The notes beneath the pieces are model-generated. The model was not told the origin of the DNA, made no database searches, and saw nothing but the letters and a program-made list of their open reading frames with translations. This document shows, in pieces, positions 17,422 through 25,338 of a DNA stretch of 64,000 nt. Position 1 is the stretch's first letter. Every line of letters starts with the position of its first letter. The DNA comes from Fructobacillus cardui (lineage in GTDB: Bacteria; Bacillota; Bacilli; Lactobacillales; Lactobacillaceae), in NCBI RefSeq assembly GCF_023218935.1, contig NZ_JAJIAL010000009.1; one strand, given 5' to 3'. Position numbers and translations under genes: made by a program.

Positions 17422-17511
17422 TTGGTTCAGAGAAGCCAGATGATCAACTTACGCTTAATTTTTAACACAATAAGACTATTCTCTGAACTTTTTTAGGGAA
17501 TAGTCTTTTTT
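17422..17511 (+). promoter_or_regulatory. PyrR-type transcription attenuator upstream of pyrF
   Basis: Three mutually exclusive helices are visible. An anti-antiterminator hairpin TTGGTT-CAGAGA-AGCCAG (17422-17439) carries a CAGAGAAGCC loop resembling the PyrR-binding consensus. TTCAGAGAA (17426-17434) can instead pair with TTCTCTGAA (17479-17487) as antiterminator. AAGACTATTC (17472-17481) pairs with GAATAGTCTT (17498-17507), followed by T residues, as terminator. This is the known pyr-operon logic: UMP-bound PyrR stabilises the first hairpin and termination follows. pyrR itself is not in this window. Confidence 0.8.
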
Positions 17512-17534
17512 CTTGCCCATGAAGGAGAGTAACC

Positions 17535-18248
17535 ATGGAAAAACCACTAATGATTGCCTTGGACTTTGACGACTTAGCCGCCGTCACAGCCTTTTTAGAT
17601 CGTTTTCCCGACCCCAGCCAATTAACCGTCAAGGTCGGGATGGAGCTCTTCTACCAAGCTGGGCCAGCCATTATCACTGATTTGAAAAAGCGCGGTTGCG
17701 AGATTTTCTTAGATCTCAAGCTCTTTGATATCCCCAACACCGTTCGACAGGCAATGGCTCAAGTCGGCCAACTCGGCGTTGACTACGTGACCGTTCATTC
17801 ACTGGGTGGGTCTGCCATGTTGAAAGCTGCCAAGGAAGGTTTGAAAATCGGTGCAGCAAAGGCTAGCGTCAACATGCCTGCCCTCCTGGCAGTCACGGAG
17901 CTAACTTCTATTTCCAATGAAGTCCTGAAAAACGAACAGCACGCGGCCCTGCCAATGCAGGACCAGGTCTTGGCCTTAGCCCAAATGGCGGACCAGGCCG
18001 GCTGCGACGGCGTTATCTGCTCCGCCTTGGAGTTGACAACACTCAACGCCCATTTGCGTCCTGATTTTCTCTTCGTTGTCCCCGGCATTCGCATGCAAGA
18101 GGACCAAACGAGTGACCAAGTGCGCGTTGCTAGTCCCGACCAAGCAGCTGCGGACGGTGCCAAGGCCATCGTCGTTGGCCGGCCAATTACCAAGGCAAGC
18201 GACCCAGTTGCTGCTTGGCTCCGCTACCAAAGTGCTTGGCAAGACTAA
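17535..18248 (+). CDS. pyrF: Orotidine 5'-phosphate decarboxylase
   Basis: 237 aa TIM-barrel enzyme making UMP from OMP, the last step of de novo pyrimidine synthesis. The active-site segment DLKLFDIPNT carries Lys62 and two Asp residues; VVPGIR and VVGRPIT near the C-terminus bind phosphate. GGAG precedes the ATG. It is the first gene after the attenuator and is followed 47 nt later by pyrE. The other pyr genes are absent, so this is a split pyr regulon or the tail of one. Confidence 0.96.
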   Translation: MEKPLMIALDFDDLAAVTAFLDRFPDPSQLTVKVGMELFYQAGPAIITDLKKRGCEIFLDLKLFDIPNTVRQAMAQVGQLGVDYVTVHSLGGSAMLKAAKEGLKIGAAKASVNMPALLAVTELTSISNEVLKNEQHAALPMQDQVLALAQMADQAGCDGVICSALELTTLNAHLRPDFLFVVPGIRMQEDQTSDQVRVASPDQAAADGAKAIVVGRPITKASDPVAAWLRYQSAWQD

Positions 18249-18295
18249 TTTTTACCAACAAAAAGCTACTAAAGAAAGAATGAAAGGTTTTACCA

Positions 18296-18931
18296 ATGAC
18301 AGTTTCAACTGAAGCAATTCTCCAAGATTTAATCGATCACAAAATCGTCCAATTGAAGGTCGACGACACCTTTACCTTCGCCTCTGGCATCCAGTCACCA
18401 ATTTATACCGACTTGCGCCTAACGATTTCTTATCCAAAAACACGCCGCACCATCGCAAAAGCCTTAGCTGCATTGATTAAGGAGCAATACCCTCAAGTAT
18501 CAGTGATTGCCGGTGTTGCCACGGCCGGCATCCCCCAAGCAGCCCTGGTTGCTGCCGAATTAGACTTACCAATGGTTTATGTTCGCTCCAAGCCAAAAAA
18601 CCATGGTACCGGTCGCCAAGTCGAAGGTGTTATCCAAGCAGATGACCAAGTGGTCTTGATCGATGACCTGATTTCGACTGGTGGATCCGTTCTTGGCGCT
18701 GCAAAAGCCGTCAAAAACGAAGGTTTCAACGTGGCCGGTGTGGTTTCCATCTTCTCGTATGGTTTCCCCGATGCTGACAAGAACTTCCAAGAAGCTGGCT
18801 TTGCCTTTGCTCCACTTTTGACTTATACCGGTTTAATCAAGTTATTGGCCGACCAGAAAGTAATTAGTGATGAAGACCATGCCCGCCTAGCCAAGTGGCA
18901 CCAAGACCCATGGGCTTGGCCACTGAAGTAA
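18296..18931 (+). CDS. pyrE: Orotate phosphoribosyltransferase
   Basis: 211 aa. PyrE joins orotate and PRPP to form OMP, the substrate of PyrF. The PRPP-binding motif VVLIDDLISTGGSVL is clear near residues 118-132, with the catalytic-loop lysines in VRSKPKNHGTG near 96. Length is normal. It is co-transcribed with pyrF. Confidence 0.96.
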   Translation: MTVSTEAILQDLIDHKIVQLKVDDTFTFASGIQSPIYTDLRLTISYPKTRRTIAKALAALIKEQYPQVSVIAGVATAGIPQAALVAAELDLPMVYVRSKPKNHGTGRQVEGVIQADDQVVLIDDLISTGGSVLGAAKAVKNEGFNVAGVVSIFSYGFPDADKNFQEAGFAFAPLLTYTGLIKLLADQKVISDEDHARLAKWHQDPWAWPLK

Positions 18932-19011
18932 GGCTTTATTCCTAGGTGGCTAGCGATTCCACCATGCCACACTACTAACATTTTTCATACCCAGCGTTTC
19001 TTCAAACAAAC

Positions 19012-19046
19012 AAAAAAAGGTGGTTGCTCACGCAACCGCCTTTTTT
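19012..19046. terminator. Bidirectional terminator shared by pyrE and metG
   Basis: AAAAAAAGGTGGTTGC / GCAACCGCCTTTTTT around TCAC, between two convergent genes, with A- and T-runs on both sides. Confidence 0.9.
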
Positions 19047-19054
19047 ACTGATTT

Positions 19055-21097
19055 TTATTCAATTCCTGAGCCAGGTTCAATGACTTCTGGCAAAACCGAA
19101 ACGGTCACAATGCCATTCTTTTCGGCAGAAAGAATCATTCCTTCTGATAACTCGCCAGCCATCTTCCGTGGTGCCATATTGGCCACGATTGCCACTGTCT
19201 TGCCTAACAAGACTTCAGGCTCTGGGTACCATTGACGAATTCCCGACAAAATCTGACGCGGCTTGTCAGAACCATCATCCAAAGTGAACTTAATCAACTT
19301 CTTTGACTTTTCCACAAATTCAGCAGCCGTAATCTTAGCCGCCAAAATTTCGACCTTATCAAAATCGTCGTACTCAATCAAATCCTTATGTTGGATTTCT
19401 TCGCTCACTTCTTGCTCCTTTGCGCCCTGCTTAGCGGCTTCTTTGACTGCCCGGCCCTTACCCTTGGTATCCTTTGAAACCAATGAAGCAATGTAGGCAA
19501 CCTCTTCTTCCACGTCCAAACGAGGGAAGATTGGTTCACCCTTGGCAACCACCTTCGTACCTGCTGGCACTTGATCGATAGCAAGGTCAACCAAAGAAAC
19601 GCCCTTTTCAGGGTAATCTAAGCCAAGTTGGGCAAACATTTGTCGTGGCGCATCCGTCATGACCGGTTGCAACATCGCTGCAACTGCACGGAGTGCTCCA
19701 GCCAAGTGAGCCAAGACGGATTGCAAAGCTGCCTTCGCGTCTTCGTCTTCGCCTGACTTCTTAGCCAAAACCCAAGGTTCCGTTTCATCGATGTACTTGT
19801 TGGCACGACGAACAACACCCCAAACAGCTTCAAGCGCATCCGCTGTATGAACAGAACTCAAGTGTTGGTTGTATTCTGTAATCTGCTTTTCAACAACCAA
19901 GTCCAACTCCTCATCAAAATCAGTCTTACCGGTTGTAAAGGCTGGGATCACACCATCTTCATACTTATTAATCATGGCCACCGTTCGATTCAAGAGGTTT
20001 CCCAAATCATTAGCCAAATCAAAGTTCACGCGTGACACAAAGTCTTCGGGTGAGAAGACCCCATCGTTGCCAAATGGCATTGAACGCAACAGGTAGTAAC
20101 GAACAGCATCCAAACCATAACGGGCCGTTAAGTCTTCAGGATAAATCACGTTTCCCTTTGACTTCGACATCTTGCCATCCTTCATCACCAGCCAACCGTG
20201 GCCAATGATTTCCTTTGGCAATTCCAAACCAAGCGCATGCAACATGATTGGCCAGTAAATAATATGGAAACGGACAATTTCCTTTCCAACCAATTGCACA
20301 TTAGCCGGCCAAAACTTCTTCAAAAGTGAATCATCAGCTGAATCGTAACCCAAGGCAGTAATATAGTTAGCCAAGGCGTCAATCCAAACATAAATGACGT
20401 GGCGTTCATCACCTGGAACGGGAACACCCCAGTTTGAAGAAGTTCGCGTTACAGCCAAGTCTTCCAAGCCCGGCAAAATGAAGTTTTGCAACATTTCATT
20501 CATTCGTGCATGTGGTTGGACAAAATCAGGATGTGACTTGTAGTAATCAACCAACCAGTCAGCATACTTGGACATCTTGAAGAAGTATGATTCTTCTTGA
20601 ATCTTTTCGACTTCATGACCAGAAGGTGCCTTACCACCAATCATCTTACCGTTTTCGTCACGGTAAACTTCAGCCAACTGTGATTCCGTGAAATACTCTT
20701 CATCGGAAACAGAGTACCAACCTTCGTATTGGCCCTTGTAGATGTCACCCTGATCCAGCAATTGCTGAAAGATCTTTTGGACAGCCTTTTCGTGACCTTC
20801 ATCAGTCGTTCGAATAAACTTATCATATGAAATGCCCATCAATGACCACAGGTCCTTGATGTCCTTAATCATCTTGTCCAAGTATTCGATTTCGCTTGTA
20901 CTGGCCTCGTTCGCTTTCTTTTGAATCTTTTCCCCGTGTTCATCGGTTCCAGTCAAAAAGAAGACGTCTTCATCCAAAAGACGGTGGTAACGAGCAGCGG
21001 CATCCGCCAAAACTGTCGTATAAGTATTTCCCAATTGTAACTTTCCCGATGGATAGTAAATTGGGGTTGTGATATAAAATGTTTTCTTGTCTGACAT
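19055..21097 (-). CDS. metG: Methionyl-tRNA synthetase
   Basis: 680 aa. It charges tRNA-Met, including the initiator. The class I catalytic domain has KMSKS (GKMSKSKGN near residue 305), an anticodon-binding helical domain, and a C-terminal EMAPII/tRNA-binding domain (near 575-680) typical of the long, dimeric MetRS. The HIGH signature is unusual: residues 21-24 read QLGN instead of HIGH/HIGN. The rest of the motif context (PIYYPSGKL...YTT) is normal, so the enzyme is probably active. No T-box is seen upstream; a TGCTATAAT promoter lies about 45 nt before the start. Confidence 0.95.
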   Translation of the reverse strand: MSDKKTFYITTPIYYPSGKLQLGNTYTTVLADAAARYHRLLDEDVFFLTGTDEHGEKIQKKANEASTSEIEYLDKMIKDIKDLWSLMGISYDKFIRTTDEGHEKAVQKIFQQLLDQGDIYKGQYEGWYSVSDEEYFTESQLAEVYRDENGKMIGGKAPSGHEVEKIQEESYFFKMSKYADWLVDYYKSHPDFVQPHARMNEMLQNFILPGLEDLAVTRTSSNWGVPVPGDERHVIYVWIDALANYITALGYDSADDSLLKKFWPANVQLVGKEIVRFHIIYWPIMLHALGLELPKEIIGHGWLVMKDGKMSKSKGNVIYPEDLTARYGLDAVRYYLLRSMPFGNDGVFSPEDFVSRVNFDLANDLGNLLNRTVAMINKYEDGVIPAFTTGKTDFDEELDLVVEKQITEYNQHLSSVHTADALEAVWGVVRRANKYIDETEPWVLAKKSGEDEDAKAALQSVLAHLAGALRAVAAMLQPVMTDAPRQMFAQLGLDYPEKGVSLVDLAIDQVPAGTKVVAKGEPIFPRLDVEEEVAYIASLVSKDTKGKGRAVKEAAKQGAKEQEVSEEIQHKDLIEYDDFDKVEILAAKITAAEFVEKSKKLIKFTLDDGSDKPRQILSGIRQWYPEPEVLLGKTVAIVANMAPRKMAGELSEGMILSAEKNGIVTVSVLPEVIEPGSGIE

Positions 21098-21139
21098 ATG
21101 AGTCCTTTCTGGTCAAATGATGACCGATACCATGTTTTC

Positions 21140-21148
21140 ATTATAGCA
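21140..21148 (-). promoter_or_regulatory. metG extended -10 promoter
   Basis: The minus strand reads TGCTATAAT (plus 21140-21148). The -35 region is not well conserved. Confidence 0.6.
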
Positions 21149-21310
21149 AAAGCCGGCTAGCCCGACTAGGTGGCCGAACCAGCATTCAGTCAGACTTTCC
21201 AGTAAACCATTTTGGAAAAATCAGCAATAAAAGCCGAACAATCGCTTTTAACCGACTATTTTGAAAGTAAACCAATTTTGTCTTTTTTAGCAAAATCAGT
21301 TCAATTCTGT

Positions 21311-21339
21311 TGACAAAGTTTTCTTGTCCCGTTACACTG
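21311..21339 (+). promoter_or_regulatory. Strong promoter of the ABC-importer leader
   Basis: -35 TTGACA (21311-21316), exact 17-bp spacer, -10 TACACT (21334-21339). Transcription should start near 21346, giving a leader of about 185 nt before the ABC gene. Confidence 0.8.
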
Positions 21340-21363
21340 ATAGAAAGAAATCGGAGAAGATTA

Positions 21364-21432
21364 ATGTTAGCTAAAAACTTAACTAACAACCCAAACATGA
21401 CTGCGGTAAAGTGTTACTTACCGCTTTTTTAG
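21364..21432 (+). CDS. Candidate 22-aa leader peptide rich in Asn codons
   Basis: ATG at 21364 with GGAG seven bases upstream; stop TAG at 21430-21432. The predicted peptide MLAKNLTNNPNMTAVKCYLP (then LF) has four Asn codons in its first half, including a tandem pair. The last third of the ORF is the stem-loop and T-run of a terminator (21403-21430). It could be an attenuation leader that senses charged tRNA, or translation may simply melt the terminator. It resembles no leader peptide known to me; whether it is translated is inferred from RBS spacing only. Confidence 0.5.
   Translation: MLAKNLTNNPNMTAVKCYLPLF
21403..21430 (+). terminator. Leader terminator 1 of the ABC importer
   Basis: GCGGTAA (21403-21409) pairs with TTACCGC (21418-21424), followed by six T residues. 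It lies inside the 3' end of the leader ORF. Confidence 0.85.
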
Positions 21433-21458
21433 GGTGGGTCTATCTGATTTACAGACGT

Positions 21459-21495
21459 AAAAACCGCCCTTGGTGTACACTAGGGGCGGTTTTAT
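21459..21495 (+). terminator. Leader terminator 2 of the ABC importer
   Basis: AAAACCGCCC pairs with GGGCGGTTTT around a 14-nt loop, followed by TTTATTTT. It stands between terminator 1 and the ABC start codon, so both must be read through for expression. Confidence 0.8.
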
Positions 21496-21532
21496 TTTGC
21501 ACTGTTTTACCTATTTGAGGAGAAGAAGTAAG

Positions 21533-22324
21533 ATGAATAAGAAAGTTTTGATTTTACTGGCCGGGATTATCGTGGTCATCGGCGCTATCTTTGGTTTTGC
21601 CCAGCTAAACCAACCAAAAAAAGATGAGACCATCAAGCCAGGAACCTTAACCATTGGTCTCGAAGGAACCTACGCACCATTTTCTTACCATGATGACTCT
21701 GGTAAGTTAGTTGGCTACGAAGTCGACATGGCCAAGGCTATCGGTAAGAAATTGAACATGAAGGTCACTTTCGTTCAAGCAAAGTGGGATTCTTTGATTG
21801 CCGGTCTTGGCTCAGACCGCTACGATGCCGTGATTAACAACATCGGTATCCGTCCCGACCGTGAAAAGAATTACCGAATGTCAGAACCTTACCTCTACTC
21901 AAAGTCAGTTTTGATTAAGCGTAGCGGTGAAACTGATTTGAATTCATTGGCTGACATCAAGGGTAAGACAATGGCCCAGTCATTGACATCGAACTACGGC
22001 CAAGTGGCCCAACAAAAGGGTGCCAACATCAAGGCCGTTGCCGGTATCGTTGAAGCCATGAACTTGATTACAACGAACCGCGCCGATGGTTCTTTGAATG
22101 ACCAAGGTGCATTTGCCGCTTGGAAGAAGGCTAATCCAGACGCTGATTTGACCACAGTTGATATTTCAAAGGATATCCAATCTGTACCAACCGGTGTTTT
22201 GATGAACAAGAAGAACGCTGCTTTGCAAAAGGACATGAACAAGGCCATCTCTGAGTTGAAGAAGGATGGTACCTTGACAAAGCTTTCTAAGAAGTACTTT
22301 GGTATGGACTTGAGCCACGACTAA
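21533..22324 (+). CDS. Amino-acid ABC transporter substrate-binding protein (cystine-like family 3)
   Basis: 263 aa. A type 3 solute-binding protein: N-terminal hydrophobic segment, then LTIGLEGTYAPFSYHDDSG, GYEVDMAKAIG and WDSLIAGLGSDRYDAVINNIGI, and a C-terminal lobe ending in KYFGMDLSHD. The pattern is close to the cystine/TcyA-like branch, but the ligand is not certain. There is no lipobox cysteine after the hydrophobic helix, so it is probably held by an uncleaved N-terminal membrane anchor. The start at 21533 is set by GAGGAGAAG upstream. It heads an operon with permease, ATPase and nuclease genes. Confidence 0.88.
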   Translation: MNKKVLILLAGIIVVIGAIFGFAQLNQPKKDETIKPGTLTIGLEGTYAPFSYHDDSGKLVGYEVDMAKAIGKKLNMKVTFVQAKWDSLIAGLGSDRYDAVINNIGIRPDREKNYRMSEPYLYSKSVLIKRSGETDLNSLADIKGKTMAQSLTSNYGQVAQQKGANIKAVAGIVEAMNLITTNRADGSLNDQGAFAAWKKANPDADLTTVDISKDIQSVPTGVLMNKKNAALQKDMNKAISELKKDGTLTKLSKKYFGMDLSHD

Positions 22325-22351
22325 TTAATAAAAGTAAAGAGGAACTCTTTC

Positions 22352-23050
22352 ATGACAGATTTTATCGATCTGGCAATCAAATACTTGCCAAGACTGTTAG
22401 TGGCGGCTTTTCAATACACCCTGCCGTTGACGGCCATTTCCTTCTTCTTTGGAATTATCTTTGCCATCACCACCGCTTTGATTCGCGTTGCTAAAGCACC
22501 GCAGAACGAGTGGGCTGATGCCGCTTTGAAAATTTTAAAGGGTGTTACCGCTACCTATGTCTGGTTTTTCCGGTCAACGCCAATGTTAGTGCAATTGTTC
22601 ATTGTTTTCTACGGTTTACCAAACGCCCACATTGCCCTTTTCCAATCAGCCTGGGTTTCGGCCATCACGGTCTTTTCTCTGAACACCGGTGCCTATGCTT
22701 CCGAATCCATTCGAGCAGCTATCTCATCGGTTCCCGAAGTTCAAAAACAAGCGGCCGAGTCGCTTGGCATGACAACCACGCAGGTTTACCTCTACGTTGT
22801 CTTGCCACAGGCGGCCCGCATTTCAATTCCGCCGTTGTCGAACTCGCTTATTTCCCTGTTAAAGGACACGTCACTGGCATCCGTGATTACAATTGTGGAA
22901 ATGTTTTACCTGTCCCAGCAAATTGCCGCAACGAACTATAAGGTCCTTTCGATGTACATCCTCGTAGCCATGGTCTATGCCCTCTTTACGTCGATTCTCT
23001 CGATTGGCCAACACTACCTAGAAAAGTATACATCGAGGTTTGCCCAATGA
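22352..23050 (+). CDS. Amino-acid ABC transporter permease
   Basis: 232 aa inner-membrane protein of the HisM/GlnP type, with about five transmembrane helices. The RSTPMLVQLF segment near residue 72 and the EAA loop (AAESLGMTTTQVYLYVVLPQAARISIPPLSNSLI split by a helix) contact the ATPase. It overlaps the ATPase gene by four bases (ATGA). A single permease gene suggests a homodimeric channel. Confidence 0.92.
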   Translation: MTDFIDLAIKYLPRLLVAAFQYTLPLTAISFFFGIIFAITTALIRVAKAPQNEWADAALKILKGVTATYVWFFRSTPMLVQLFIVFYGLPNAHIALFQSAWVSAITVFSLNTGAYASESIRAAISSVPEVQKQAAESLGMTTTQVYLYVVLPQAARISIPPLSNSLISLLKDTSLASVITIVEMFYLSQQIAATNYKVLSMYILVAMVYALFTSILSIGQHYLEKYTSRFAQ

Positions 23051-23781
23051 TTAAAGTTGAAAATTTAAGCAAAAAGTACCCCGATAAAAATGCCCTCGAT
23101 GACATTTCCGTCACCTTCCCGGCTGAGGAAACAACGGCCATTGTCGGTCCTTCTGGTTCTGGAAAATCAACTCTCCTGCACTCACTCAATTTGCTTGAGC
23201 GACCAACGAGCGGCCGGCTGATCGTCGATGAACTTGACCTAAATTTGGATAAGACCCTCACCAAGGCGCAAGTTCTCGATGTCCGAAAGCACTTCGGCAT
23301 GGTCTTTCAAGAAAAAGCCCTCTTTACTCATTTAACAGTCCTCAAAAATTTAACTGAAGGACCCACTAAGGTTAAAAAAATCAGCCAAGACCAAGCTTTG
23401 AAAAAGGCCCATGATCTGCTCAAGCAATTTAATATGGAAGAGTTAGCCAATCGCTATCCCTACCAGTTGTCTGGTGGGCAACAACAACGAGTAGCCATCT
23501 TAAGAGCGCTAGCAATGGAGCCCCAATACCTTCTCTTAGACGAGCCCACCTCTGCCTTGGACCCTGAGCTAGAAGCCCAAGTTCTACGTGTTCTGCGCGA
23601 ATTAGCCCAAAAAGAAACCTCCATGATTATCGTCACCCACAACATGGCCTTTGCCCAACAAGTGGCCGATAAAATTGTCTTTATCGACAATGGTCACGTT
23701 GGCTATGATGGCAAAACCGAGGATTTCTTCCATTCAACTGACCCACGGATCAAACAATTCTTAGGAGCAATGACTTTCTAA
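23047..23781 (+). CDS. Amino-acid ABC transporter ATP-binding protein
   Basis: 244 aa. It powers the importer above. Walker A GPSGSGKST near residues 37-45, Q-loop VFQE, signature LSGGQQQR near 141, Walker B LLLDEPTSALDP near 162, and H-loop VTHN are all present. Its stop codon overlaps the start of the nuclease gene (TAATG). Confidence 0.95.
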   Translation: MIKVENLSKKYPDKNALDDISVTFPAEETTAIVGPSGSGKSTLLHSLNLLERPTSGRLIVDELDLNLDKTLTKAQVLDVRKHFGMVFQEKALFTHLTVLKNLTEGPTKVKKISQDQALKKAHDLLKQFNMEELANRYPYQLSGGQQQRVAILRALAMEPQYLLLDEPTSALDPELEAQVLRVLRELAQKETSMIIVTHNMAFAQQVADKIVFIDNGHVGYDGKTEDFFHSTDPRIKQFLGAMTF

Positions 23782-24695
23782 TGACAAAAAAACGTTCTTA
23801 TAAGCGGCGGCCCAACCGGCCCAAGCACTTTGGTTCGGCCGTCACAGCCTTAATTCTGGTTGTGGCGGCTTTGTCGTTCTTACCAGGTAAAAACGGCCAT
23901 AATCAAAGTTACCAAAAGAAAAACACAAATACCGCGAGCCAAAGCCTGAATAGGTCAAAGAGTGTCCCTCGGCCTGCTGCCACGACTAATTCCGACCAAG
24001 ATCTTTTAAAGATTAAATGGGACGGCACGCTCGACGGTGATATCGTCCACATTAACCAAAATCAGGCCACCTTTACCAGCCAGGAACTACAACAGACCTT
24101 CCCAGCTCAAAGCGGTAACAAGTTACGACCAACCAACGGTTTAGCCTTATCCGCCCTTGATTCGCTAGGTCGGTCCGGCCAAGCAAACTTTGTTGCTACT
24201 AAAGCTAGCATGGATGCAGTCACTAAGCGGCCCGCCCGCATTCCCGAAAGTGTTCGCCCTTCTGGTTGGTACATCAACGACCACTTTACAGGAAGTGTCT
24301 GGGTTGGCGGCTACCATAAAAATCCACAGGTGAACCTTGGCGGTAGCAAACAAGCTCTTTGGAACAAGTCCCATATCGTTGGCTACCAATTCTTCGGAAT
24401 GCCCACCATGGTGACCGAAAATATGACAACGGGAACTCGGGTCGAAAACGCCTATCCCGGGCAATTGGTACCCGAAGATGATATCCGCAATGCATTGAAA
24501 ACCAACCCTAATATTAGCATTCGCGGCCAGGTCACACCGCTTTATAATGGCACCGACCGACTGCCACAGGGTGTCCATTATATGGCCAAATCAGTTGAAG
24601 ACAACGGCAAGACTTTAAACCTGAATTACTGGATTTTTAACGTCGAGCCTGGTGTTACCATCAACTACCAGACCGGCGATGCCCAAGTAAACTAA
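23781..24695 (+). CDS. Membrane-anchored DNA/RNA non-specific endonuclease
   Basis: 304 aa. A basic N-terminus is followed by one transmembrane segment (about 19-35), a low-complexity linker and a beta-beta-alpha-metal nuclease domain. The motif ALWNKSHIVGYQFFG puts the catalytic His near residue 198 (compare SHLIADSLGG of streptococcal DNases), and GTRVENAYPGQL follows with the metal-binding Asn nearby. It is related to the EndA/DNA-entry nuclease family and should face outwards. A role in DNA uptake or nutrient scavenging is inferred. It is translationally coupled to the ABC ATPase, an unexpected partner. Confidence 0.8.
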   Translation: MTKKRSYKRRPNRPKHFGSAVTALILVVAALSFLPGKNGHNQSYQKKNTNTASQSLNRSKSVPRPAATTNSDQDLLKIKWDGTLDGDIVHINQNQATFTSQELQQTFPAQSGNKLRPTNGLALSALDSLGRSGQANFVATKASMDAVTKRPARIPESVRPSGWYINDHFTGSVWVGGYHKNPQVNLGGSKQALWNKSHIVGYQFFGMPTMVTENMTTGTRVENAYPGQLVPEDDIRNALKTNPNISIRGQVTPLYNGTDRLPQGVHYMAKSVEDNGKTLNLNYWIFNVEPGVTINYQTGDAQVN

Positions 24696-24716
24696 TCAAT
24701 AATTGAATTACAATCA

Positions 24717-24753
24717 AAAGACCGCAACTCATGATGACATGGTTGCGGTCTTT
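24717..24753 (+). terminator. Terminator of the ABC-nuclease operon
   Basis: AAAGACCGCAAC pairs with GTTGCGGTCTTT around a 13-nt loop; T-rich sequence follows. Confidence 0.85.
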
Positions 24754-24773
24754 CTCTTTGATTATTTGGGTAA

Positions 24774-24803
24774 GAAAAAAACAGCTAACTTTGTTAGCTG
24801 TTT
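24774..24803 (-). terminator. Terminator after tRNA-Leu
   Basis: The minus strand reads AAACAGCTAAC / GTTAGCTGTTT with a three-base loop, then seven T residues. Confidence 0.85.
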
Positions 24804-24814
24804 GCTCTCATGAA

Positions 24815-24898
24815 TGCCCTCGGTGGGAGTCGAACCCACACGGTGTTGCCACCACTGGATTTTGAGTCCAGCGCGTCTGCCAATTCCGCCACAAGGGC
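24815..24898 (-). tRNA. tRNA-Leu (anticodon CAA)
   Basis: 84-nt class II tRNA with a long variable arm (TGGTGGCAACACCG). The acceptor GCCCTTG pairs with CGAGGGC and A is the discriminator. The anticodon loop CTCAAAA gives CAA (reads UUG). The T-loop GTTCGACTC is present. CCA is not encoded. Confidence 0.95.
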
Positions 24899-24980
24899 AT
24901 TTGCTGTATTTCACAACTATATTATTATATCAACGGCAGGCAGATCTGTCAATAAAAATATGCATTTTCTTTGATTAATT

Positions 24981-25331
24981 TTATTGACGATTTTTCTTGG
25001 TTTCGGCTTGCTCTTCAGCCACCGCTTCAGCGTGGCTCATTTGCCGCAAAACATGGTCCACGTGATGCTCGGCATTATTGAGTAAGGTTAAGATATGGGA
25101 ATCGTTCAGCTGGTAGTAGACGGACCGTCCTACTTTTTCCACCGTCACGACTTGCACCTCTCGCAGTATTTGTAGCTGATGGGAAACGGCAGACTGCTCC
25201 ATCGAGAGCTGGTCCACGATTTCAGAAACCGAACAAGGTTTCTCGCGCAGCAGGGCTAAAATCGCCAGACGCCTTTCCGACCCCAGCAATTTGAAAATTA
25301 TACTCAATTCATGTTGGACATCTTTTTTCAT
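24981..25331 (-). CDS. ArsR/SmtB-family metal-responsive repressor (CzrA-like)
   Basis: 116 aa winged helix protein. The DNA-recognition helix is in SMEQSAVSHQLQILRE. The C-terminal alpha-5 pattern NDSHILTLLNNAEHHVDH places Asp/His and His/His residues as in the Zn/Co site of CzrA/SmtB, and the N-terminal Cys pair of CadC is absent. It probably senses Zn(II), Co(II) or Cd(II). It is the second gene after cadD (7-nt gap), so it should control the operon through the inverted repeats at 25973-26023. Confidence 0.85.
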   Translation of the reverse strand: MKKDVQHELSIIFKLLGSERRLAILALLREKPCSVSEIVDQLSMEQSAVSHQLQILREVQVVTVEKVGRSVYYQLNDSHILTLLNNAEHHVDHVLRQMSHAEAVAEEQAETKKNRQ

Positions 25332-25338
25332 ATCCCTA

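Noticed and set aside
21098..21300. T-box upstream of metG
   Set aside because: No GGTGGNACC-type T-box or terminator was found; only a simple promoter.
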